Shown: positions 1 through 8,109, numbered from the stretch's first letter. The stretch: 64,000 nt of DNA from JBFGCT01 sp963825565 (GCA_963825565.1 CAWGTW010000012.1:248001-312000), one strand, 5' to 3'. Notes: a model not told the origin generated them from the sequence alone. Program-made: numbers and translations.

Positions 1-580
1 GGCCCGAGTTCGCGTCTCGGGTCGCGTACTCGAAGCAGACGACGGTCCCGCCGGCTGCGTCGACCAGGTTCTTGAACCCGAGGAAGTCGACGTCGACGAC
101 GTGGTGGATCGGGATGCCGAGCTCCTGGCCGATCGTCTCGGCGAGCACGCCGGGGCCGTCGTTGTAGGCCGAGTTGATGCGGTTCTTCGACCCGGTGCCG
201 GCGATGGTGACCCAGAGATCGCGGGGCAGGCTGACCAGTGCTGCGCCGTTGCCGTCTTTCTCCTGGCGGAGGATCATGATCGTGTCGCTGCGCCGGCCCT
301 GCACGACGCTCGTGTCGCCGACCGAGCCGAAGTCGGCGTCGCTCCCGCTGACGCCTTCGCGCGAGTCGGAGCCGATCAGCAGGTAGTTGACCGCCGGCCC
401 GTCCTGGGCGACGAGGATGTCCTCGAGCCCCTCGATGCGCTCGACGTCGCTCGTGCGGGCATCGGCGGCCCGGATCACCCCGACCGCGCCGACGGCGCCG
501 ACGACGACCGCGAACAGCAGCCCGAGTGGTGCGGAGCTGCGCATCCCGCGCCGCGGGTTCCGATGGGCCGTCGTCTGCAT
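1..580 (-). CDS. LCP (LytR-CpsA-Psr) family cell-wall ligase, C-terminus cut by window edge
   Basis: LCP enzymes attach polymers such as arabinogalactan or teichoic acids to peptidoglycan outside the membrane. The visible 193 residues show one N-terminal membrane segment (about residues 18-37) and the LCP core motifs: LLIGSDSR (67-74), RSDTIMIL (97-104) and SLPRDLWV (117-124), whose Arg and Asp residues bind the pyrophosphate of the lipid-linked substrate. The rest lies beyond base 1. The start is set by a TAGCGT box (588-593) seven bases before the ATG, which suggests leaderless transcription. It lies 41 bp downstream of the biotin ligase gene on the same strand but has its own promoter. The family is clear; the polymer attached cannot be told. 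Confidence 0.9.
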   Translation of the reverse strand, partial: MQTTAHRNPRRGMRSSAPLGLLFAVVVGAVGAVGVIRAADARTSDVERIEGLEDILVAQDGPAVNYLLIGSDSREGVSGSDADFGSVGDTSVVQGRRSDTIMILRQEKDGNGAALVSLPRDLWVTIAGTGSKNRINSAYNDGPGVLAETIGQELGIPIHHVVDVDFLGFKNLVDAAGGTVVCFEYATRDANSG

Positions 581-587
581 CCCCGCC

Positions 588-593
588 ACGCTA
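588..593 (-). promoter_or_regulatory. -10 box of the LCP gene (TAGCGT, 7 nt before ATG)
   Basis: TAGCGT on the minus strand ends seven bases before the ATG at 580, so transcription would begin at or next to the start codon. No Shine-Dalgarno sequence is present. Confidence 0.55.
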
Positions 594-621
594 ACGGTGC
601 TGGCCGCCTCGTCGACGGCAG

Positions 622-1368
622 TCAGACCGCGTCCGGGCGGACGTGAACGATGTCACCGACATCGAGCACGTGGACCACTCCTGCGTCGTCGACGACGATC
701 AACCTGCCGTCGCCGTCGACGTCCTCGGCCAGGCCGACGAGGTCCTCCCCCGTCGGCATCTGGACCCTGACCCGTTGCCCGAGCGTGGCCAGCCGCTCCC
801 GATGGCGCCGACGGACCCCGTCCGGGGAGCGCTCGACCTGATCGAGTTGGCCGAGCAACGCGGTGAGCAGCGCGACGGGGGGCACCCGCCCGCCGAGATC
901 GGCCGCACCGTCGGGCGACCAACCGACGTTGAACCCGAGCCCGACCACCGCCCGCCGGCCCGCGCCCTGGGTGAGGATCCCGGCGACCTTGCGGCCCTCG
1001 ATCAGCAGGTCGTTCGGCCACTTCAGATCGACGCGCAGTCCGGGTACGAGCGACTCGGCTGCGGCACACGCGGCGAGCGCGACCCGCCGGGGTGCGATGG
1101 TGAGCGGCTCGGGGGCCGGATCGAACAAGATCGACACGAGCAGGTTGGCGCCCGGCGGAGCGTCCCAGCGCCGATCGAGACGCCCGCGCCCTGCTCGTTG
1201 GTGGTCGGCGTACAGCACGGTGTGATCGCCGACCAACCCGCGCCCGGCCGCGCCGAGAAGGTCGTCGTTGGTGCTTCCCGTGGCGGTGACGTGGTACACG
1301 TCCCAGCCCGGCGGCCAGGGTCCGGCGGCGCACCGGCCGCGCACCCAGATGTCGTCCCCCGAGGTCAC
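622..1368 (-). CDS. birA: biotin--[acetyl-CoA-carboxylase] ligase, monofunctional
   Basis: This enzyme transfers biotin via biotinyl-AMP to the lysine of carboxyl-carrier domains; its evident client is the biotinylated carboxylase encoded divergently next door. The 248-aa protein has the biotin-loop motif RAGRGRLDRRW (58-68), KWPNDLL (116-122) and KVAGIL (127-132), then a C-terminal SH3-like domain. It lacks the N-terminal helix-turn-helix of E. coli BirA, so it should not be a repressor. I chose the GTG at 1368: upstream extensions run into the neighbouring gene and carry no family similarity. A CAATGT box seven bases upstream overlaps the promoter of the divergent gene. Confidence 0.93.
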   Translation of the reverse strand: MTSGDDIWVRGRCAAGPWPPGWDVYHVTATGSTNDDLLGAAGRGLVGDHTVLYADHQRAGRGRLDRRWDAPPGANLLVSILFDPAPEPLTIAPRRVALAACAAAESLVPGLRVDLKWPNDLLIEGRKVAGILTQGAGRRAVVGLGFNVGWSPDGAADLGGRVPPVALLTALLGQLDQVERSPDGVRRRHRERLATLGQRVRVQMPTGEDLVGLAEDVDGDGRLIVVDDAGVVHVLDVGDIVHVRPDAV

Positions 1369-1373
1369 GCCAC

Positions 1374-1381
1374 GTACATTG
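1374..1381. promoter_or_regulatory. shared divergent leaderless promoter of birA and the carboxylase
   Basis: TACATT (1375-1380) ends seven bases before the GTG at 1388 on the plus strand. The same symmetric segment read on the minus strand gives CAATGT, seven bases before the birA GTG at 1368. The two start codons are only 19 bp apart, so both genes must use this segment. Confidence 0.55.
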
Positions 1382-1387
1382 TCAGCC

Positions 1388-3160
1388 GTGCTGCAGAAGA
1401 TCCTGATCGCCAACCGTGGTGAGATCGCCGTCCGCGTGATCCGCGCCGCCCGGGAGATGGGCATCGCCACCGTCGCGGTGTACTCCGAACTCGACCGCGA
1501 GTCGCTCCACGTACGCCTCGCCGACGAGGCCTACGCCCTCGGCGGGCGGACGGCGGCCGAGAGCTACATCAACTCCGAGGCGATGCTCGACGCGATCCGC
1601 ACGAGCGGCGCCGACGCCGTCCACCCCGGGTACGGGTTCTTCGCCGAGAACGCCGACTTCGCCCGCGCCGTCGCCGCACTCGGGGTCGAGTTCATCGGCC
1701 CGCCGCCCGAGGCGATGGACGAGATGTCGGACAAGGTGTCGAGCCGCAAGGCGGCGATCCGCGGCGGCGCGCCGATCGTGCCGGGGACGACCGAGTTCGC
1801 GCAGGGCGCGGCCGAGATCCGCGAGTTCGGCGAACAGCACGGGTGGCCGCTGTGCATCAAGGCCGCGTTCGGCGGCGGCGGCCGGGGGATGAAGGTCGTC
1901 CAATCCGCCGACGAGGTCGACGAGGCGATGGCCAGTGCCCAGCGCGAGGCGCTGGCGTTCTTCGGGCGCGACGAGGTCTACGTCGAGCGGTACCTGGTCT
2001 GGCCGCGCCACATCGAGGTCCAGCTCGTCGGCGACAAGCACGGCGACGTCGTGTGGATCTCGACGCGGGACTGCTCCGCTCAACGCCGGCACCAGAAGCT
2101 GATCGAGGAGGCGCCGGCCCCCGGCCTTCCCGACGGCGTCGAGGACGCGATGGGCGCGGCCGCGGTGAAGGCGGCCAAGGCGGTCGGGTACTACGGCGCC
2201 GGGACCGTCGAGTTCATCTACGAGGACGGCGAGTTCTTCTTCCTCGAGATGAACACCCGGCTCCAGGTGGAGCATCCCGTCAGCGAGATGATCACCGACA
2301 TCGATCTCGTCGAATGGCAGATCCGGGTGGCCGCGGGTGAGCGGCTGCCGATGACGCAGGACGAGGTCAACGCCCGTCGCCGAGGCCACTCGATCGAGGT
2401 GCGGATCAACGCCGAGGACCCCGCCGAGGGGAAGTTCCTGCCGTCGCCGGGGCCGATCACCAAACTGACGCCGCCCGACGGGTTCGGCATCCGGTTCGAC
2501 TCCGGCTACCACTCCGGCGACGAGATCAGCCAGTACTACGACAACCTCGTCGGCAAGCTGATCGTCTGGGGCCGCGATCGCGAGGTGGCGATCGCCCGGA
2601 CGATCACTGCGCTGGAGGAGCTGGAGGTCGCCGGCGTGGCGACCACGATCCCGGCCGACCTGGCGATCCTGCGCCACCCCGACTTCGCCGCGGTGCGGCA
2701 CTCGACCAAGTGGGTCGAGGGGCAGCTCGACCTGACCGGGGTGACCGCACAGGTCGCGGCGGCGCCTCCCGCTGCCGACGGCGACGAGCCACTGGTACGC
2801 AGGGCGACGACGGTCGAGGTGAACGGCAAGCGTTTCGACGTGACGATGTGGGTGCCCGAGACGGCACCGGTCGCGGCGACCGCGACTCCGGCGGGCCGGC
2901 CGCGGGCGGCGCGCCAACCACGGGCTGGGGGCGGTGCAACCGCCAGCACCGGACAGATCGCCGCCCCGATGCAGGGGACGATCGTCAAGGTCCTGGTCGA
3001 GGCCGGTCAGACCGTCGAGGTCGGCACCGACCTCATCGTCCTCGAGGCGATGAAGATGGAGAACCGGATCACCGCCGACACGGCAGGGACGATCACCGAC
3101 GTCAGGGTCGCCGCCGGCGACACGGTCGGCAGCGGCGACGTGCTGGTCGTCATCGGCTGA
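1388..3160 (+). CDS. accA3: acetyl/propionyl-CoA carboxylase alpha chain (biotin carboxylase + BCCP)
   Basis: It carboxylates its own biotin with ATP and bicarbonate and passes the carboxyl group to a separate acyl-CoA carboxyltransferase. The 590-aa length matches mycobacterial AccA3. Domains in order: biotin carboxylase N-domain starting at KILIANRGEIAVRVIRAA, ATP-grasp with glycine-rich loop FGGGGRGMK (about 160-168), the LEMNTRLQVEHPVSE catalytic segment, a linker, and a BCCP domain with EAMKMEN, whose Lys (about 556) takes biotin. The GTG at 1388 fits a leaderless start; a TTG at 1379 is possible. The carboxyltransferase subunit is not here. With the acyl-CoA mutase at 14482 it suggests a propionyl-CoA route, which is inference. 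Confidence 0.95.
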   Translation: MLQKILIANRGEIAVRVIRAAREMGIATVAVYSELDRESLHVRLADEAYALGGRTAAESYINSEAMLDAIRTSGADAVHPGYGFFAENADFARAVAALGVEFIGPPPEAMDEMSDKVSSRKAAIRGGAPIVPGTTEFAQGAAEIREFGEQHGWPLCIKAAFGGGGRGMKVVQSADEVDEAMASAQREALAFFGRDEVYVERYLVWPRHIEVQLVGDKHGDVVWISTRDCSAQRRHQKLIEEAPAPGLPDGVEDAMGAAAVKAAKAVGYYGAGTVEFIYEDGEFFFLEMNTRLQVEHPVSEMITDIDLVEWQIRVAAGERLPMTQDEVNARRRGHSIEVRINAEDPAEGKFLPSPGPITKLTPPDGFGIRFDSGYHSGDEISQYYDNLVGKLIVWGRDREVAIARTITALEELEVAGVATTIPADLAILRHPDFAAVRHSTKWVEGQLDLTGVTAQVAAAPPAADGDEPLVRRATTVEVNGKRFDVTMWVPETAPVAATATPAGRPRAARQPRAGGGATASTGQIAAPMQGTIVKVLVEAGQTVEVGTDLIVLEAMKMENRITADTAGTITDVRVAAGDTVGSGDVLVVIG

Positions 3161-3184
3161 TCGCCGTCGTCACGCGACGCTCAT

Positions 3185-3208
3185 CGTGCCCACAATCGTC
3201 TGGGCACG
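3185..3208. terminator. hairpin after the carboxylase gene
   Basis: Perfect 8-bp arms CGTGCCCA / TGGGCACG around an 8-nt loop, 25 bp after the stop codon. No T-tract follows, so termination strength is unknown. Confidence 0.45.
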
Positions 3209-3263
3209 TCGTGGAACACCGGCCGTTCCGGCCGGGTGCGCACGGTTTGGAGGCGGGCGGCGA

Positions 3264-3422
3264 TCAGTAGCCGCGGGCGCGCGACATCTCGGCGCGGGCG
3301 GTGTCGAGCTCGCGCTTGGCCTCGACGAGCGAGCGGGCGTCGGCGTGCTCGGCACGCAGGTCCTCGCGCCGTTTCCACGCCGCCACGAGGCGTTCGAATG
3401 CTGAGTTGAACTGGGCGGTCAT
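3264..3422 (-). CDS. small helical (coiled-coil-like) protein, 52 aa
   Basis: A 52-residue ORF below common length cut-offs. It is almost entirely alpha-helical and highly charged: it begins MTAQFNSAFERLVAAWKR and continues with alternating Arg/Lys/Glu/Ala heptad-like spacing to ARGY at the C-terminus. The start is supported by a TATCAT box (3430-3435) exactly seven bases before the ATG at 3422. An in-frame ATG three codons upstream is the alternative. It is divergent from the Lrp-type regulator and could fall under the same control region. The function is unknown. Codon use looks coding, with GC-rich third positions. Confidence 0.6.
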   Translation of the reverse strand: MTAQFNSAFERLVAAWKRREDLRAEHADARSLVEAKRELDTARAEMSRARGY

Positions 3423-3429
3423 GGAGATC

Positions 3430-3435
3430 ATGATA
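3430..3435 (-). promoter_or_regulatory. -10 box of the 52-aa protein gene (TATCAT)
   Basis: TATCAT on the minus strand, seven bases before the ATG at 3422; leaderless layout. Confidence 0.5.
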
Positions 3436-3490
3436 GGGCCGACCGCGCAATATTACACTTACGTTACGATGATTCTCAGCCCGAAACGGT

Positions 3491-3536
3491 CGGATTATCC
3501 GTTGTTTCGAAGGTAGAAATGACGCTTTACCTTCGA
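3491..3536. promoter_or_regulatory. operator and -10 box of the Lrp-type regulator
   Basis: Two perfect 9-bp inverted arms, TCGAAGGTA (3507-3515) and TACCTTCGA (3528-3536), are separated by 12 bp, giving two helical turns centre to centre. The right arm contains the -10 box TACCTT (3528-3533), which ends seven bases before the ATG at 3541. A second small palindrome, CGGATTATCCG, lies at 3491-3501. The layout fits autoregulation. Confidence 0.6.
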
Positions 3537-3540
3537 GAAC

Positions 3541-4023
3541 ATGGAGTACACCCCGATGTACGAACTCGACGACGTCAACCGCGACCTCCTCGACCAGTTG
3601 CAGGTCGACGGTCGACGCTCCTATCGCGAGCTCGGTGAGCGGGTCGGGCTGAGTGCGCCGGCCGTCGCCGAGCGGGTCCGAAAGCTCGAAGAGGCCGGGG
3701 TGATCACCGGGTACCACGCCGAGGTCGACTACGAGCTCCTCGGCTTCCCGATCCTCTGCGTCATCCGGCTGAACACGCCGCGCATGGCGAGCGGCGTCGA
3801 CGAGAAGCTCCAGGCGCTGCCCGAGGTGATCGAGGCCAACCGGGTCACCGGGTCCGAATCGCACGTGATCCGGGCGCGGGTCCGCAGCACCAGACACCTC
3901 GAGGCGCTCCTGCACCAGCTCTGGGAGGACGGCGACTCGACGACCAACATCGTCACCAGCTCGCCGGTGCCGCGACGCCCGATGAACCTGGAGGCGACCG
4001 GGGCCGGGCGATCGGCCGACTGA
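3541..4023 (+). CDS. Lrp/AsnC family transcriptional regulator
   Basis: A 160-aa DNA-binding protein of the feast/famine family, which senses amino acids or related metabolites. The N-terminal winged helix (about 8-60) reads DLLDQLQVDGRRSYRELGER then VGLSAPAVAERVRKLEEAG, the standard AsnC helix-turn-helix. An alpha/beta RAM effector domain follows (about 65-140). The ATG at 3541 sits seven bases after a TACCTT box; an internal Met at codon 6 is the alternative start. A perfect palindrome overlaps its promoter, so it probably represses itself. Its other targets are not evident; the divergent 52-aa gene is the nearest candidate. Confidence 0.92.
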   Translation: MEYTPMYELDDVNRDLLDQLQVDGRRSYRELGERVGLSAPAVAERVRKLEEAGVITGYHAEVDYELLGFPILCVIRLNTPRMASGVDEKLQALPEVIEANRVTGSESHVIRARVRSTRHLEALLHQLWEDGDSTTNIVTSSPVPRRPMNLEATGAGRSAD

Positions 4024-4044
4024 CGCCCGCCGGATGACGGCGCG

Positions 4045-5412
4045 CTACTCGGCGGCCTCGGCGAGCGCTTCGGCGAGCGCAGGGTGGACGAGGATGCTCT
4101 CGACCAGGTCGGTGACCGTCAGATGGGCGGTGACCGCGACGGCGATCACCGAGATCAGCTCGGCGGCGTGCCGGCCGACGATCGATCCGCCGAGGACGAC
4201 GCCGGTGTTGGGGTCGGAGATGATCTTCACGAACCCGCGCGTGTCGTTGTTGATCATCGCCTTCGCCGTCGCCGAGAACGGCACCTTGGTGACCCGGATC
4301 TTGCGACCGGAGCTGAACGCCTCGGCCTCGGCGAGGCCGACGTCGGCGATCTCGGGCTCGGTGAAGATCGCCGAAGCGGCCTTGTCGTAGTCGAGGTGGC
4401 GGTGCTCACGGGTGTGCAGCCCCATCACATGCTCGGCGATCTTGCGGCCCTGCACCGACGCGACCGACGAGAGCGGCAGCTTGCCCGACACGTCGCCGGC
4501 GGCGTAGATGTGGCGGACGTTGGTGACGCAGTGGTGGTTGATCGGGATGTAGCCACCCGCATCGACCTCGACGCCGGCGGCGTCGAGCCCGATGCCCGCG
4601 GTGTTCGGGACCGAACCGATCGCCAGCACGGCGTGGGTCGAGCGGACGCGCCGGCCGTCGTCGCAGTCGACGACGACCTCCTCACCGTCGTCGGAGCGTT
4701 CGATCGCCTCGGCGCGAGCGCCCATCAGCAGCTTGACGCCGCGCCGCATGAACTCCTGCTCGAGAACCGCCGCGACCTCGGGGTCCTTGCCGGGCAGGAC
4801 CTGCTGGCGGCTGACGACGAGGGTCACCTTGGAACCGAACGACGAGAACATGTGGACGAACTCGACGCCGGTCACGCCCGAACCGACGACCGTGACGCTC
4901 TCGGGGAACGTCTTCGGCGGGTAGCAGTCGCGCGTGGTCAGGATCCGATCGCCGTCGGGGTGGCACCACTCCGGGACCCGCGGCCGCGACCCGGTCGACA
5001 CGAGCGCCATGTCGAATTCGATCGTCTCCTTGCCGTCGACGCCGTCGACCTCGAGCGTGAAGGGTCCGCTGAAGCGGCCGGTCCCTCGGACGATGCGCAC
5101 CCGCTGGCTCTCGAGGATCGCCGTCGTGTTGGAGCTCATCTTGGACTTGATGTCCTCGATCCGCTCGGTCAGCAGCCCCACGTCGACCGAGGCGACGGCG
5201 TGCGACAGCCCCATCCCGGGCAGCCGGTCGGCGAAGCTCATCGCTCCACCGGTGGCGATCATCGTCTTCGACGGGATGCAGTCCCACAGGTGGGCGGCGC
5301 CGCCGACCAGGTCCCGCTCGACCATCACGACCTCCGCTCCGAGCCGCGCGGCGTAGGTGGCGGCGGTGTTGCCGGCCGGGCCGGCGCCGAGGATCAGGAA
5401 ACGTGTCGTCAC
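4045..5412 (-). CDS. lpdA: LpdA-like NAD(P)H quinone reductase (disulfide-less flavoprotein)
   Basis: A 455-aa pyridine-nucleotide oxidoreductase with an FAD-binding GAGPAG at residues 8-13, a second nucleotide-binding fold (VVGSGVTGVEF, about 175-185) and the C-terminal dimerisation domain ending HPALAEALAEAAE, which keeps the His and Glu of the family. In lipoamide dehydrogenases the active site reads C-x4-C; here it is GGAAHLWDCIPSK, with the first Cys replaced by Ala. That matches what I recall of mycobacterial LpdA (Rv3303c), a quinone reductase. The GTG start at 5412 follows TAACCT (5419-5424) by six bases. It converges with the Lrp gene. Confidence 0.85.
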   Translation of the reverse strand: MTTRFLILGAGPAGNTAATYAARLGAEVVMVERDLVGGAAHLWDCIPSKTMIATGGAMSFADRLPGMGLSHAVASVDVGLLTERIEDIKSKMSSNTTAILESQRVRIVRGTGRFSGPFTLEVDGVDGKETIEFDMALVSTGSRPRVPEWCHPDGDRILTTRDCYPPKTFPESVTVVGSGVTGVEFVHMFSSFGSKVTLVVSRQQVLPGKDPEVAAVLEQEFMRRGVKLLMGARAEAIERSDDGEEVVVDCDDGRRVRSTHAVLAIGSVPNTAGIGLDAAGVEVDAGGYIPINHHCVTNVRHIYAAGDVSGKLPLSSVASVQGRKIAEHVMGLHTREHRHLDYDKAASAIFTEPEIADVGLAEAEAFSSGRKIRVTKVPFSATAKAMINNDTRGFVKIISDPNTGVVLGGSIVGRHAAELISVIAVAVTAHLTVTDLVESILVHPALAEALAEAAE

Positions 5413-5418
5413 GGTGCC

Positions 5419-5424
5419 AGGTTA
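5419..5424 (-). promoter_or_regulatory. -10 box of the LpdA-like gene (TAACCT)
   Basis: TAACCT on the minus strand, six bases before the GTG at 5412. Confidence 0.5.
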
Positions 5425-5439
5425 CGCCCGTCGCCGAGG

Positions 5440-6810
5440 TCAGTCCTGGTGATCGTCATCGGAGTCGAGCCCGTCGTGGGCGAACAGGGTCGGACGGGCG
5501 GTCTCGGCGACCGGCAGCTGATCGCCCGCAGGCCGGCCCGACGATCCGCCGTCGGGGCTGTTCGGGCAGTAGCGGGACGGGTAGGGCAACTGGTCGCGCG
5601 GCTCGCCCACCCACTCGAAGTGCATCCCGTCGGGCGTCAGGAAGTTGCCGCCCCACGCGAACCCGTGTTTGCGGAAGATGCGGATCGTGTCGCAGTCGCC
5701 GTTGGTGACGAAATCGGGCGGTGCACATCCCTGGCACGACCCGAGCGTGTTGGTGTCGACCGCCATCCCCCAGGTGTGACGGGAGATGGAGCCGAGGGCG
5801 CTGTTGGTCGCCGACCGGTTGAACCGCGGGTTGTAGCAGCCGCCCGCCGTGTTGGCGTGGTAGTAGTTGATCGATCCCGCGTTGCCGGTGGCGATCAGCT
5901 CGTCCATCGCCGCTTGGAGCGAGATGCGCACCCGGTCGTGGCAGCCGGTCGGCAGGCTGAGCCGGTACGGGCTCTGGCCGATCGCCCCATAGGTGATGTG
6001 CTCGGAGCGCCAGTCGGCGTCGATCGACAGCGAACCGTTGGCGTTGACGCGATAGGCGAACTCTCCGAGCTCGGCCTTGGTCTGCGCCATGCCCAGCGTG
6101 AAGTCCGGGTCGAACGGGTCCCAGCTGCGGCGGACCCTGATCCGCGTGCTGATCAGCCCACGGGCGACGAGTGCGTCGTCGATCGCCGCACGCGAGTCGA
6201 ACCCCCAGATCAGAACCCGGCTCGGCCGGTTGATCCCGAGACGATCGGCGGCATCGGGCGACATCAGCAGCTCGGTGCCGCCGGTGATCTCGTCGGCGAC
6301 CACGGCACCGATCGTGAACGGCACGACCGCGCCGGAGGCGCCGATCAACTCGACGACGTCGCCGGCCTGCGCGCCGCGCAGCCCCGCGGTCAGCTCGCCC
6401 ATGACGATCGTGTCGGCGGCGAGGACGGCGGCGACATCACGGCCCATCACCCGACCGACGGCGAGGTTGGGGAGCACGGTCGTCCCCATCGGGAACGCGT
6501 ATCCGGGCGGGGCCTGCTGCACGGCGGAGCCATCGCGGGTCAGCCGCGGCATGCCGAGGCTCGCGGAGCGACCGATCACCGCCGTTCCGCCGGCGTCGCG
6601 TGCCGCCGCCAGCGCGGCGACCTCGGTCGCCTGGTCGAGGGCGCCGGAGTCGTACACCGTGACGACGTCCGTCGCCGGCGGCGTGACCGGCACCGCGCGC
6701 TCGAGCGCGTTCAGGCCGGAATCGATCGACACCGGGCCGGCGGCGACGACGGGGGCGGCCAGGGCGGCGGCGATCGCGAAACCACACCACGGGAGGATCC
6801 GGCGCAACAT
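5440..6810 (-). CDS. secreted M15-family (D-Ala-D-Ala carboxypeptidase-like) peptidase
   Basis: A 456-aa exported protein with an N-terminal signal segment (MLRRILPWCGF followed by an Ala-rich core), a central region of about 250 residues I do not recognise, and a C-terminal VanY-type M15 domain (about 300-430). Zinc-ligand motifs are visible: HTWGMAVD (His and Asp) and DGMHFEWV (His). M15 enzymes cleave D-Ala-containing cross-links in cell wall. The start at 6810 is chosen because TAACAT (6818-6823) lies seven bases upstream; the ATG directly before it (6813) is almost as good. Longer in-frame extensions add no signal-like sequence. Substrate unknown. Confidence 0.82.
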   Translation of the reverse strand: MLRRILPWCGFAIAAALAAPVVAAGPVSIDSGLNALERAVPVTPPATDVVTVYDSGALDQATEVAALAAARDAGGTAVIGRSASLGMPRLTRDGSAVQQAPPGYAFPMGTTVLPNLAVGRVMGRDVAAVLAADTIVMGELTAGLRGAQAGDVVELIGASGAVVPFTIGAVVADEITGGTELLMSPDAADRLGINRPSRVLIWGFDSRAAIDDALVARGLISTRIRVRRSWDPFDPDFTLGMAQTKAELGEFAYRVNANGSLSIDADWRSEHITYGAIGQSPYRLSLPTGCHDRVRISLQAAMDELIATGNAGSINYYHANTAGGCYNPRFNRSATNSALGSISRHTWGMAVDTNTLGSCQGCAPPDFVTNGDCDTIRIFRKHGFAWGGNFLTPDGMHFEWVGEPRDQLPYPSRYCPNSPDGGSSGRPAGDQLPVAETARPTLFAHDGLDSDDDHQD

Positions 6811-6817
6811 CATCGTG

Positions 6818-6823
6818 ATGTTA
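6818..6823 (-). promoter_or_regulatory. -10 box of the M15 peptidase gene (TAACAT)
   Basis: TAACAT on the minus strand, seven bases before the ATG at 6810. The remaining 270 bp up to the DapD gene show no other gene, and I recognise no lysine riboswitch there. Confidence 0.55.
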
Positions 6824-7094
6824 CGAAATGATGACGGGCAAATCGCGGCACCCTTCGTCATCGACCGCTCACGCAGCGACCTGAACACCCGGATTCGATC
6901 GGGGCGCGGCCCGTCCGGGACCGCCGAGGCGGGACAGTCGGCCGCGTCGTGCGCCGCCGGGTCCTGCGGCCTGGTGGCGTCCCCCGCACGGCACCCTCCG
7001 GGAAACGCCGAGTGGTCAGACGCTGCAGGGGTCGCCGACGTTGGGTACCGTCAAGGAACCGTGAGCGCTGATACTTCGAGAAGGACGGGCTGAC

Positions 7095-8045
7095 ATGGCA
7101 CGGATGGCATGGGGCGCCGGCCTCGCGACGGTGGCGGCGGACGGATCGACGCTCGACACGTGGTACCGCTGGCTCGGCTGGGGCGAGTACGGCGGCGACG
7201 ACTGCCCGACCGAGGAGATCGAGTCGCAACTCGGCCTGCGCGACCGGCGTGACGACGTGCGCGGCGTCACGGTCCGCCCGGTGCGGATCTCCGTCGACGT
7301 CGACCAGCCGCCGGCCTCGCCCGAGGACGCGTACCTGCGGCTGCACCTGCTCTCCCACCGGCTCGCACGGCCCCGGTCGATCAACATGGACGGCACGTTC
7401 GGTGTCCTCAACAACGTCGCGTGGACGAACTTGGGCCCGGTCGCCGTCGCCGAGCTCGACGCCGTGCGACTGCGGGTGCGGCTCGGAGCCGTCGAGGGCT
7501 GCCGCGTCCTGAGCGTCCACGGGCTCGACAAGTTCCCGCGGATGACCGACTACGTCGTGCCGTCGGGCGTGCGGATCGCCGACGCCGACCGGGTGCGGCT
7601 CGGGGCGCACCTCGCCGAAGGGACGACCGTGATGCACGAGGGCTTCTGCAACTTCAACGCCGGCACCCTCGGGACTTCGATGGTCGAGGGGCGTATCTCC
7701 AACGGCGTCGTCGTCGGCGACGGCTCCGACATCGGCGGCGGCGCGTCGATCATGGGCACGCTCTCCGGCGGCGGCCAGGAGGTGATCACGATCGGCGAGC
7801 GCTGCCTGCTCGGGGCCAACTCGGGCATCGGGATCAGCCTCGGCGACGACTGCGTGGTCGAGGCGGGGCTGTACGTCACGGCGGCGACGCCGGTGATGAC
7901 GCCCGACGGCGTGGTCAGGGCGCGCGAGCTGTCGGGGATCGGCGGCGTCATGTTCATCCGCGACGGCCAGACCGGCCAGGTGATCGCCCGCCCGCGCACG
8001 AGGGCGTGGGGCGATCTGAACGACGAACTGCACGCCGGCCAGTAG
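7095..8045 (+). CDS. dapD: 2,3,4,5-tetrahydropyridine-2,6-dicarboxylate N-succinyltransferase (actinobacterial type)
   Basis: It succinylates tetrahydrodipicolinate in the lysine/meso-diaminopimelate pathway that feeds peptidoglycan. The 316-aa length and the N-terminal segment WGAGLATVAADGSTLDTWYR fit the actinobacterial form. The C-terminal half holds left-handed beta-helix hexapeptide repeats (about 165-270) with the catalytic region HEGFCNFNAGTLGTSMVEGR and SIMGTLSGGG. AGAAGGA (7078-7084) is a Shine-Dalgarno ten bases before the ATG, so unlike many neighbours this mRNA has a leader. No other lysine genes are adjacent. Confidence 0.93.
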   Translation: MARMAWGAGLATVAADGSTLDTWYRWLGWGEYGGDDCPTEEIESQLGLRDRRDDVRGVTVRPVRISVDVDQPPASPEDAYLRLHLLSHRLARPRSINMDGTFGVLNNVAWTNLGPVAVAELDAVRLRVRLGAVEGCRVLSVHGLDKFPRMTDYVVPSGVRIADADRVRLGAHLAEGTTVMHEGFCNFNAGTLGTSMVEGRISNGVVVGDGSDIGGGASIMGTLSGGGQEVITIGERCLLGANSGIGISLGDDCVVEAGLYVTAATPVMTPDGVVRARELSGIGGVMFIRDGQTGQVIARPRTRAWGDLNDELHAGQ

Positions 8046-8082
8046 CTGTCGTGCCCGGCGCCTGACCCCGGAGGTCACGTCT

Positions 8083-8109
8083 CGGTGTCGTCGAGGGTGC
8101 CAGACACCG
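8083..8109. terminator. inverted repeat between dapD and the LigD-type gene
   Basis: CGGTGTC (8083-8089) and GACACCG (8103-8109) pair perfectly across a 13-nt loop. The region also holds a 13-bp near-direct repeat (8068-8080 and 8107-8119, one mismatch). It could terminate dapD or be a control site for the next gene. The left arm resembles the arm of the 45-bp repeat family found elsewhere in the window. Confidence 0.35.

Noticed and set aside
4084..6831. 915-codon plus-strand open frame across the LpdA-like and M15 genes
   Set aside because: It is antisense to two well-recognised genes, spans their intergenic gap, and its translation is low-complexity Arg/Asp/Val.
6814..7094. Lysine riboswitch upstream of dapD
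   Set aside because: The 280-bp gap shows no recognisable L-box core or terminator/antiterminator pair; only a Shine-Dalgarno is clear.
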